Shown: positions 1 to 6,328 of the stretch, piece by piece | Layout of the letters: every line of letters starts with the position of its first letter | How positions within the stretch are numbered: position 1 is the first letter of the stretch | NCBI GenBank assembly: GCA_017472115.1 | Contig: JAFUQW010000134.1 | Location: forward strand, 1 to 6,328 | DNA: 6,328 nucleotides | Direction: 5' to 3' | From: Bacteroidales bacterium | GTDB taxonomy: Bacteria; Bacteroidota; Bacteroidia; Bacteroidales; UBA932 | Program-made: the position numbers and the translations under genes | The notes under the pieces: model-generated | What the model saw: only the letters and a program-made list of their open reading frames with translations | What the model was told of the DNA's origin: nothing | The model's database searches: none

Positions 1-429
1 ACCGAGTCCCATAGCCTCAGCTGCCAGAAGGATATTCTGAGTCGCTGCAGCGCAGTCCTGCTGCCAGTAAGGGTTCTCATTGCCTCCCATCCATACGGTC
101 TCGCCGCATACGATGATCGCAAGAGGAGCCTGCTTCATCATCTTTGCGTATGGAAGCACTTCTGAAATGGCATCGAGCTGTTCACGTTCAGTCACCACCA
201 CGAACCTCCAAGGCTGATAGTTGACTGCTGTCGGAGCAGCCATTGCAGCACGGAGAAGAGTCTCCACCTGCTCAGAAGTCACAGGTTCGGAAGTATATGA
301 GCGTACGCTCTTCCTGGCGTGTATATTTGCGAGAACCGCCTCAGCATCATTACCACCGTTGCCTGCACATGATGAAAGCCCCATAAGAGTCATTGCTCCT
401 AAAACTAGAATCTTAAAAAAGTTTTTCAT
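1..429 (-). CDS. Nitroreductase-family lipoprotein, C-terminus cut by window edge
   Basis: The reading frame starts with ATG at 429 and stays open to base 1, giving the first 143 residues. Residues 1-20 form a lipoprotein signal peptide: K2 and K6, a hydrophobic run (ILVLGAMTLMGL), then the lipobox L18-S-S-C21. C21 would be lipidated after cleavage by signal peptidase II. Then comes a short Gly/Asn-rich linker and a nitroreductase fold: IHARKSVRSY at 36-45 (the R-S-x-R phosphate-contact region for FMN), AAPTAVNYQPWRFVVV at 64-79, and a helix with QQDCAAATQNILLAAEAMGLG at 123-143. The family are FMN-dependent NAD(P)H oxidoreductases acting on nitro compounds, quinones or flavins; the substrate here cannot be told. 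A lipid anchor implies an envelope location, whereas most family members are cytoplasmic. It begins 12 bases after the glyA stop on the same strand, so it is probably co-transcribed with glyA. No Shine-Dalgarno is seen; the start is preceded by AT-rich DNA, usual for Bacteroidetes. The missing C-terminal part should complete the FMN site. Confidence 0.88.
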   Translation of the reverse strand, partial: MKNFFKILVLGAMTLMGLSSCAGNGGNDAEAVLANIHARKSVRSYTSEPVTSEQVETLLRAAMAAPTAVNYQPWRFVVVTEREQLDAISEVLPYAKMMKQAPLAIIVCGETVWMGGNENPYWQQDCAAATQNILLAAEAMGLG

Positions 430-441
430 AATTGCTGTAGC

Positions 442-1770
442 TTAGTACCTGTTGAGAGGCATGCCGGTGGTCTTCATGCGTACCAGCTTCTTCACATTTG
501 CAAGCACTTCCTCGTATGCCTCGCGACCTTCCTCTGTCTTGCCTGCAATGAGGTCGAGATTGGCAGCAGCAGCTGTGAGGACAGTGTCGATGAGATCAAC
601 TATATACTCCATATCCTTCTCCACGAAGCCGCGTGATGTAATGGCAGGAGTACCAACACGGATACCTGAAGTCTGGAACGGAGTACGTGAATCGAAAGGC
701 ACCATGTTCTTGTTCACTGTGATGTCTGCCTTCACGAGCTCCTTCTCTGCCACCTTACCTGTAAGCTCCGGGAACTTGGTGCGGAGGTCGATGAGCATGA
801 GGTGGTTGTCAGTACCTCCTGATACGATCTTGTATCCTCTTGAAACGAAAGCCTCAGCCATTGCAGCCGCATTCGACACCACCTGCTTCTGGTATTCCTT
901 GAACTCAGGCTGGAGAGCCTCATAGAAAGAAACCGCCTTTGCAGCGATGCAGTGCTCGAGAGGACCTCCCTGGACACCGGGGAATACGCTTGAATTGAGG
1001 ATCTGCGACATCTTCTTAACCACACCCTTAGGAGTAGTGAGGCCCCACGGATTGTCGAAGTCCTTGCCGAGAAGGATGATGCCGCCACGAGGACCGCGGA
1101 GGGTCTTGTGGGTTGTCGAAGTAACGACATGAGCATATTTCACAGGATTGCTGAGAAGGCCTGCCGCGATGAGACCTGCGGTGTGGGCCATGTCGATCCA
1201 GAGGATGGCACCGACCTTATCAGCGATCTCACGCATCCTTGCATAGTCCCACTCCCTTGAATATGCGGAAGCACCGCCGATGATGAGCTTCGGCTTGAAT
1301 TCGAGAGCCCTTTCCTCCATCTGCGCGTAATCGATCATTCCTGTCGATTCGTTGAGACCGTATGAAACAGCATTATAGAGTATTCCGGACATGTTCACCG
1401 GCGAACCGTGAGTGAGGTGTCCTCCATGTGCAAGGTCAAGACCCATGAAGGTCTCTCCCGGCTTGAGGCAAGCCATCATCACTGCCATGTTTGCCTGCGC
1501 TCCCGAATGAGGCTGTACATTGGCATATTCCGCTTCATACAATTCGCACAGCCTGTCGATTGCAAGCTGTTCGATCTGATCAACCACCTCGCAACCTCCG
1601 TAATACCTTGCATTGGGATAACCTTCCGCATACTTGTTGGTACAGATAGAGCCAAGTGCCTCAAGCACCTGCCTGCTCACATAATTCTCGGAGGCTATGA
1701 GTTCGATGCCTGCCGTCTGTCTTTCCTCTTCCTTCTTGATCAGATTGAAAATCTGGAGATCCTGTTTCAT
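442..1770 (-). CDS. glyA: Serine hydroxymethyltransferase
   Basis: This complete 442-residue protein interconverts serine plus tetrahydrofolate with glycine plus 5,10-methylene-tetrahydrofolate, using PLP, in the cytoplasm. It is the main one-carbon source for purine, thymidylate and methionine synthesis. Diagnostic motifs are IELIASENY (22-30), [11 protein letters not shown] (49-59), the THG motif at 120-122, [10 protein letters not shown] at 191-200 with D193 expected to contact the PLP ring nitrogen, and [13 protein letters not shown] at 218-230, where K222 is the PLP-binding lysine. SGIRVGTPA at 368-376 supplies R371, the expected substrate-carboxylate arginine. All key residues are present and the length is slightly above the roughly 417 residues of E. 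coli GlyA. The ATG at 1770 is chosen because the N-terminus then aligns with the family and it lies about 25 bases downstream of a TAnnTTTG box. The nitroreductase gene follows after 12 bases. The methyltransferase gene diverges from its upstream side. Confidence 0.98.
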   Translation of the reverse strand: MKQDLQIFNLIKKEEERQTAGIELIASENYVSRQVLEALGSICTNKYAEGYPNARYYGGCEVVDQIEQLAIDRLCELYEAEYANVQPHSGAQANMAVMMACLKPGETFMGLDLAHGGHLTHGSPVNMSGILYNAVSYGLNESTGMIDYAQMEERALEFKPKLIIGGASAYSREWDYARMREIADKVGAILWIDMAHTAGLIAAGLLSNPVKYAHVVTSTTHKTLRGPRGGIILLGKDFDNPWGLTTPKGVVKKMSQILNSSVFPGVQGGPLEHCIAAKAVSFYEALQPEFKEYQKQVVSNAAAMAEAFVSRGYKIVSGGTDNHLMLIDLRTKFPELTGKVAEKELVKADITVNKNMVPFDSRTPFQTSGIRVGTPAITSRGFVEKDMEYIVDLIDTVLTAAAANLDLIAGKTEEGREAYEEVLANVKKLVRMKTTGMPLNRY

Positions 1771-1795
1771 ATTGATTCGTATTTTTAAAGGAATG

Positions 1796-1803
1796 CAAAA
1801 TTA
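1796..1803 (-). promoter_or_regulatory. Candidate -7 promoter element for glyA
   Basis: On the minus strand this reads TAATTTTG, a full match to the Bacteroidetes -7 consensus TAnnTTTG. Transcription would start near 1789, giving a leader of about 19 bases before the glyA ATG. Upstream lies an A-rich tract (T-rich on the plus strand, 1808-1820). No TTTG -33 box is found at the expected distance of 19-21 bases, so the call rests on the -7 box and its position. Confidence 0.5.
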
Positions 1804-1822
1804 ATCATTTTTTGTTTTTTAC

Positions 1823-1830
1823 TACCTTTG
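1823..1830 (+). promoter_or_regulatory. Candidate -7 promoter element for the RNA methyltransferase gene
   Basis: TACCTTTG matches the Bacteroidetes -7 consensus TAnnTTTG in its commonest form. Transcription would begin around 1837, leaving an untranslated leader of about 138 bases before the ATG at 1975. That leader contains the possible small ORF at 1862-1978. A clear -33 TTTG at the usual spacing is not present; the TTTG at 1811-1814 is too close. The -33 zone of this promoter falls on the -7 box of the glyA promoter. Confidence 0.5.
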
Positions 1831-1861
1831 TGTTGATAACTTTTACATCGATTTCACATAC

Positions 1862-1978
1862 GTGACACGCAACAAATTGTATATCAGCGAATTAAATATA
1901 AGTGCTCGACTGGAAAGGAATGCGAGCCAAGCATATCAAGTTACTGAGATTCAGCATATTATGAATCACGAAATATGA
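1862..1978 (+). CDS. Possible leader ORF overlapping the methyltransferase start (doubtful)
   Basis: A frame opens after a stop at 1802-1804 and runs to TGA at 1976-1978, which overlaps the ATG of the next gene (ATGA). The best upstream start is GTG at 1862, about 25 bases after the predicted transcription start, giving 38 residues beginning M-T-R-N-K-L-Y-I-S-E and ending Q-H-I-M-N-H-E-I. The only ATG in frame is at 1961 and would give just five residues. No domain is recognised, and there is no signal peptide or membrane segment. The overlap would allow translational coupling to the methyltransferase. The composition is plausible for a short basic peptide, but an open run of this length also arises by chance, so this is listed as a candidate only. 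Confidence 0.2.
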   Translation: MTRNKLYISELNISARLERNASQAYQVTEIQHIMNHEI

Positions 1979-2511
1979 ACAACAGGAAATTATTGAATAT
2001 AGAATTGGGCCGTGTATCGGCCGAGGAGTACAAGGAACTTCCTGAATCAGGAGTAGTCGTGGTGCTCGACAACATCCGCAGCGCACACAATGTAGGATCT
2101 GTTTTCCGTACAGCGGATTCGTTCAAGGCAGACAAGGTGTGGCTGTGCGGCATATGTGCTGTGCCGCCTTCTGCGGAGATACACAAATCTGCTCTCGGTG
2201 CTGAGGACAGTGTGGAATGGGAACATGTCGATGACACGATGGAGGCCATCACAAGACTGAAGAATGAAGGATATACCATCGTCAGCGCCGAGCAGACTGT
2301 CGGTTCTGTCATGCTTGACGGCTTCGCTCCTGAAAAGGGAGGAAGATATGCGGTCGTGTTCGGAAACGAGGTGGAGGGAGTGCGCCAGGATGTCGTAAAC
2401 GCCTCTGACATTGCGCTTGAGATTCCGCAGTTCGGCACCAAGCATTCGCTCAATGTTTCAGTGTCGGCAGGTGTCATCCTGTGGCATTTCAGGCTGATGA
2501 TGAACAGATGA
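1975..2511 (+). CDS. TrmH/SpoU-family RNA 2'-O-methyltransferase (SPOUT class)
   Basis: This complete 178-residue protein has the three SPOUT motifs. Motif 1 is DNIRSAHNVGSVFRTAD (32-48), with N33 and R45 the usual catalytic and RNA-contact positions. Motif 2 is VVFGNEVEGV (127-136). Motif 3 is IPQFGTKHSLNVSVSAGV (150-167), which forms the AdoMet-binding trefoil knot. The family transfers methyl from S-adenosylmethionine to a ribose 2'-OH in tRNA or rRNA, acting as dimers in the cytoplasm. The protein is little more than the catalytic domain with about 25 extra N-terminal residues and no L30e-like RNA-binding domain, so it resembles TrmL-sized enzymes. The target nucleotide cannot be assigned from sequence. 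The ATG at 1975 is the only reasonable start: an in-frame stop lies at 1945-1947. It is divergent from glyA, and a hairpin terminator follows its stop, which suggests it is transcribed separately from groES-groEL. Confidence 0.93.
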   Translation: MNNRKLLNIELGRVSAEEYKELPESGVVVVLDNIRSAHNVGSVFRTADSFKADKVWLCGICAVPPSAEIHKSALGAEDSVEWEHVDDTMEAITRLKNEGYTIVSAEQTVGSVMLDGFAPEKGGRYAVVFGNEVEGVRQDVVNASDIALEIPQFGTKHSLNVSVSAGVILWHFRLMMNR

Positions 2512-2521
2512 TATGACAATT

Positions 2522-2551
2522 TGTCAGTCTTTCGGGACTGGCATTTCTTTT
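2522..2551 (+). terminator. Rho-independent terminator after the methyltransferase gene
   Basis: An 8-bp stem pairs TGTCAGTC (2522-2529) with GACTGGCA (2536-2543), with one G:U wobble. The loop is TTTCGG, which can also fold as a UUCG-type tetraloop. A T-rich tail, TTTCTTTT, follows at 2544-2551. It begins 11 bases after the methyltransferase stop codon, the expected place for a terminator. Confidence 0.7.
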
Positions 2552-2561
2552 GTCCGACCTG

Positions 2562-2593
2562 CATCCGGCCCGACATTCAGTCCTACCCGGATG
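2562..2593. repeat. Inverted repeat in the groES upstream region
   Basis: Arms CATCCGG (2562-2568) and CCGGATG (2587-2593) are perfect 7-bp complements separated by 18 bases. The repeat lies 75 bases or more upstream of groES in a stretch with no convincing gene (2512-2667). It could be an operator or a leader structure, or chance. No CIRCE element (TTAGCACTC-N9-GAGTGCTAA) is present here, so HrcA control is not indicated. I could not place a confident groES promoter: no TAnnTTTG match is found between 2552 and 2667. The last 35 bases before groES are A-rich, as is common for Bacteroidetes start regions. Confidence 0.35.
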
Positions 2594-2667
2594 ACAGAAG
2601 CCCATCTTAACCTTCGGGAATGAACAGCCGGCACAAATGAATATCAAAGAATAAAACAATAGAAATT

Positions 2668-2934
2668 ATGATCAGACCATTAGCAGACAGAGTTGTGATC
2701 GAGCCGAAGGCGGCCGAGACACAGACAGCTTCAGGACTCTACATTCCTGACACAGCAAAGGAGAAACCACAGCAGGGTACAGTCGTTGCGGCAGGCCCCG
2801 GAAAGAAGGACGAGCCCATGGAGCTCAAGGTGGGTGATGTCGTGATTTACGGAAAGTATGCAGGCACCGAGGTGTCCGTTGACGGAAAGGACTATCTCAT
2901 CATGAAGCAGTCTGACGTATTGGCAATACTTTAA
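2668..2934 (+). CDS. groES: Co-chaperonin GroES (Hsp10)
   Basis: This complete 88-residue protein forms the heptameric lid of the GroEL chaperonin, closing the folding chamber in an ATP-dependent cycle in the cytoplasm. It starts with the family pattern [12 protein letters not shown] (2-13). The mobile loop that docks on GroEL spans about residues 15-33, with the hydrophobic tripeptide L24-Y25-I26 where E. coli has [19 protein letters not shown] (30-45) follows, then [16 protein letters not shown], and the C-terminal strand [14 protein letters not shown]. The length is a little under E. coli GroES (97 residues) but normal for Bacteroidetes. The ATG at 2668 gives the standard N-terminus. It lies 115 bases upstream of groEL on the same strand, so the two are expected to form the usual operon, although a large hairpin sits between them. 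Confidence 0.97.
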   Translation: MIRPLADRVVIEPKAAETQTASGLYIPDTAKEKPQQGTVVAAGPGKKDEPMELKVGDVVIYGKYAGTEVSVDGKDYLIMKQSDVLAIL

Positions 2935-2949
2935 CAATATCGTCCTCTT

Positions 2950-3012
2950 TGTCATCCTGAGCGCAGCGAAGGATCTTTTATATAAAGATGTTTCACTTCG
3001 TTCAACATGACA
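2950..3012. repeat. REP-like imperfect palindrome in the groES-groEL gap
   Basis: A left arm at 2950-2978 and a right arm at 2984-3012, each 29 bases, flank the 5-base loop TATAT. Comparing the left arm with the reverse complement of the right gives 22 of 29 identities, and two of the seven differences would be G:U pairs in RNA. The outer TGTCAT/ATGACA and the inner ATCTTT/AAAGAT are perfect. Each arm reads like one unit of a repeat (TGTCATCCTGAGCGCAGCG; on the other strand TGTCATGTTGAACGAAGTG), a type I recall as dispersed palindromic repeats in Bacteroidetes and other phyla. It starts 15 bases after the groES stop and ends 37 bases before the groEL ATG. No T-run follows, so it is not a standard terminator. 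It may protect or process the mRNA, or be a passive REP/MITE insertion. Confidence 0.75.
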
Positions 3013-3028
3013 GGATATGATTGTTTAA

Positions 3029-4678
<1,650 letters not shown>

Positions 4679-4706
4679 GCTGACACCTAACTCACTGAAA
4701 ATCACA

Positions 4707-4760
4707 AGTTTGCTGATAATTCGCTGCTATCGAAATGCAGCAGCGAATTATCAGCAAACT
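4707..4760. terminator. Perfect 22-bp hairpin between convergent groEL and lacZ-like genes
   Basis: The left arm (4707-4728) and right arm (4739-4760) are exact reverse complements over 22 bases, with a 10-base loop, ATCGAAATGC. It lies 28 bases after the groEL stop and 31 bases after the beta-galactosidase stop, in the right place for a bidirectional terminator. The tail after the plus-strand stem (GTTGTTAATC) is only weakly T-rich, and the minus-strand tail (TGTGATTTTC) slightly more so. The stem is longer and more perfect than most terminators, so it may instead be a dispersed palindromic repeat doubling as a terminator. Confidence 0.6.
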
Positions 4761-4791
4761 GTTGTTAATCAACGCTTTAAGTGCCAGTCGA

Positions 4792-6328
4792 TCAGTTTCC
4801 GACCGGACGGATGACGAAGCGGAATGACATAGGCTCAGCCTTGATGCGGTAAGGCTCCATAGGCCATGCGCCCCATGAATTGATGCAGCCAAGTCCCTGC
4901 TGGACAAGGTCGAAGCTGACCCAGGTCTTGCCGAGCGAACGCCTGTTCTCATAAGCCCGGGCCTTGAGTTCGAGCGAATGAGCCTGATTGTTCTTCTGAG
5001 CCCTGAGATCCATTTCTTCTGCACTGAAAGGAAGAGCAGAAGCCGAGAATTTCACATCTGATGTGATCTCAAGACCTGCACCGTTTTCATCAAGGACCTT
5101 CATCCATTTCAGACCTGTCTTTGTGCCGGACTCCTGAGGACGGACATATCCGTAATGATATTGATCCTCAACCCTTTGCACATAGTGCCCCACAAGGGCT
5201 GAACTTGTCCTGTCGATATAGTTCTCATGAGGTCCGAGACCGAAGAATTCGAACACAGAGTACTCGCCCGGCATAGCCATCTGCATGCCGAAACGAGGAA
5301 GCATAGGAGCTTCGGAGAGCCTGCCTGCATCCTCAAGGGATTCGACAGCAGAGACAGTACCGTCAGCATAGATTTCATAAGCAATCTTAACAACCGCAGC
5401 CTCGCCTAAAGGAGCATACTCCACAAGCACCTTATAGCAGTCCTGCGCTGTCTCAACCTCAAAGGAAGAAACCTTGAACTCAGGGAAACGCCATATCGCC
5501 TGACGTCTGTCGAATCCGGCACCAAGGTCGTTTTCTGTTGCGGCCCTTGTCAGCGAAGGAACGAGAGGAGAGTTTAGAAGCTCCTTCTCCCCCATCCTGT
5601 AGCTTGTCATTGCACCTGTGGCCTCGTCAAACACGGCAGTCCATCCGGTTATGCGGTCGTTTTCCGAACCATCCCAAGACATAAGACCTGTAAACACATG
5701 ATTCTGACCTTCAGCAGAATATTCCGGCACCCCCGATTCATTCACGAATGCAGGGAGAGCAGCTTCATTCAGGCAGATCTGGTCATATGCCACCTGATAC
5801 CCTGCCGGGAGAAGGCTGTCAGCTCTCTTCAGGACATATCTCACATTAAGATAAACGTCTGAACCCTTAAGTTCACTTACTCCTGAAGCGCATACAATAT
5901 CCTCCTCCGAGAAACCGAGAGCTACTGCAGAAGTCTGCTGAGGAGCGACAGTCAGGGCAGGAACCACACCAGAAAGCACCTTGCATCCATCCACCTCGAC
6001 ATCCCATTCGAGCATATAGCGCGACAGATCGATAAAGAAATTCTCATTATAGACATTCACCTTGTCCCAGGCATCACCAGCCGAAGTATGAATGCTTCTG
6101 TACTGATATGCGACTTCGTATGCATGAGGATGCAGAGAACGGTCGGCAGCAATTATTCCGTTGCAGCAGAATGAATTGTCCGAAGGATCGAAATCATTGA
6201 AGTCACCTCCGTAAACAAACACATGGTCTGTACCGTATTTCTCCACATCAGCCTGCCACCAGAGAGCCTGATCCACAAAATCCCAGATGAATCCGCCCTG
6301 GAATTTAGGATATTTACGGACAAGGTCC
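4792..6328 (-). CDS. GH2 beta-galactosidase (LacZ-like), N-terminal part beyond window edge
   Basis: The frame stays open from the right edge to the TGA at 4792-4794, giving the last 511 residues of a LacZ-type glycoside hydrolase family 2 enzyme that hydrolyses terminal beta-galactosides. At the edge it reads RKYPKFQGGFIWDFVDQAL (residues 4-22), the strand after the catalytic nucleophile in the TIM barrel, followed by VYGGDFNDFDPSDNSFCCNGI, closely matching E. coli LacZ. Next come the beta-sandwich domain and the C-terminal Bgal small-chain domain: LTRAATENDLG, then FGLGPHENYIDRTSSA, then YGYVRPQESGTKTG and near the end GCINSWGAWPMEPYRI, with the conserved tryptophan that lines the galactose site. 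The acid/base and nucleophile glutamates and any signal peptide lie outside the window, so location and exact substrate are unknown. The internal GTG at 6276 is not the start, since homology continues upstream of it. It is convergent with groEL, and both end at the same hairpin. Confidence 0.93.
   Translation of the reverse strand, partial: DLVRKYPKFQGGFIWDFVDQALWWQADVEKYGTDHVFVYGGDFNDFDPSDNSFCCNGIIAADRSLHPHAYEVAYQYRSIHTSAGDAWDKVNVYNENFFIDLSRYMLEWDVEVDGCKVLSGVVPALTVAPQQTSAVALGFSEEDIVCASGVSELKGSDVYLNVRYVLKRADSLLPAGYQVAYDQICLNEAALPAFVNESGVPEYSAEGQNHVFTGLMSWDGSENDRITGWTAVFDEATGAMTSYRMGEKELLNSPLVPSLTRAATENDLGAGFDRRQAIWRFPEFKVSSFEVETAQDCYKVLVEYAPLGEAAVVKIAYEIYADGTVSAVESLEDAGRLSEAPMLPRFGMQMAMPGEYSVFEFFGLGPHENYIDRTSSALVGHYVQRVEDQYHYGYVRPQESGTKTGLKWMKVLDENGAGLEITSDVKFSASALPFSAEEMDLRAQKNNQAHSLELKARAYENRRSLGKTWVSFDLVQQGLGCINSWGAWPMEPYRIKAEPMSFRFVIRPVGN

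Noticed and set aside
221..445. A 74-codon plus-strand frame over the nitroreductase start
   Set aside because: It is antisense to the nitroreductase lipoprotein frame, which has clear domain and lipobox evidence, and it has no motif of its own.
452..925. A 157-codon plus-strand frame antisense to glyA
   Set aside because: It is a shadow of glyA codon usage: rich in Ser, Arg and Ala with no motif, and it lies wholly within a well-supported gene.
2513..2623. A 36-codon ATG frame between the methyltransferase and groES
   Set aside because: It runs straight through the terminator hairpin and the inverted repeat, has no recognisable features, and is within chance length.
2552..2667. CIRCE/HrcA operator upstream of groES
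   Set aside because: No TTAGCACTC or GAGTGCTAA-like arms were found on either strand.
4707..4760. Integron attC-like site or insertion-sequence end
   Set aside because: The stem is perfectly paired with no extrahelical bases and no attC core sites, and no integrase, transposase or target duplication is visible nearby.
6274..6276. GTG as a possible start for the beta-galactosidase
   Set aside because: The 17 codons upstream, to the window edge, encode the conserved GH2 motif YPKFQGGFIWDFVDQ, so the gene continues out of the window.

Overview
The window looks like chromosomal DNA from a member of Bacteroidetes, most likely Bacteroidales of the gut type. The reasons are the GroES/GroEL sequences (an 88-residue GroES, and a GroEL ending in a short GGMGMGM tail), a SpoU-like methyltransferase of the type common in that phylum, a lipoprotein nitroreductase, a GH2 beta-galactosidase, -7 elements fitting TAnnTTTG, and AT-rich start regions without Shine-Dalgarno sequences. 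Genus cannot be fixed from this alone. Base composition is near 50% GC and looks even across the genes; no integrase, transposase, phage, tRNA, rRNA or CRISPR is visible.

Layout, left to right. On the minus strand, glyA (442-1770) is followed 12 bases later by a lipoprotein nitroreductase (1-429, running off the left edge), probably as one transcript. A 204-base divergent region (1771-1974) carries two outward-facing -7 boxes, 1796-1803 for glyA and 1823-1830 for the plus-strand gene, so close that the promoters must overlap. It also holds a possible 38-codon leader ORF whose stop overlaps the next start. On the plus strand follow a TrmH/SpoU-type RNA 2'-O-methyltransferase (1975-2511), a hairpin terminator (2522-2551), a gene-free leader, groES (2668-2934), a 63-base REP-like imperfect hairpin inside the groES-groEL gap (2950-3012), and groEL (3050-4678). 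A hairpin with a perfect 22-bp stem (4707-4760) separates groEL from a convergent minus-strand beta-galactosidase (4792 to the right edge, N-terminal part missing).

The genes are mainly housekeeping: one-carbon metabolism (GlyA), RNA modification (TrmH family) and the essential chaperonin pair (GroES/GroEL), next to two accessory enzymes, an envelope nitroreductase and a glycoside hydrolase. I found no convincing new multi-gene system. The unexplained signals are non-coding: the hairpin between groES and groEL, the long stem after groEL, the interleaved divergent promoters with a possible leader peptide, and a 13-base palindrome at the end of the methyltransferase gene.
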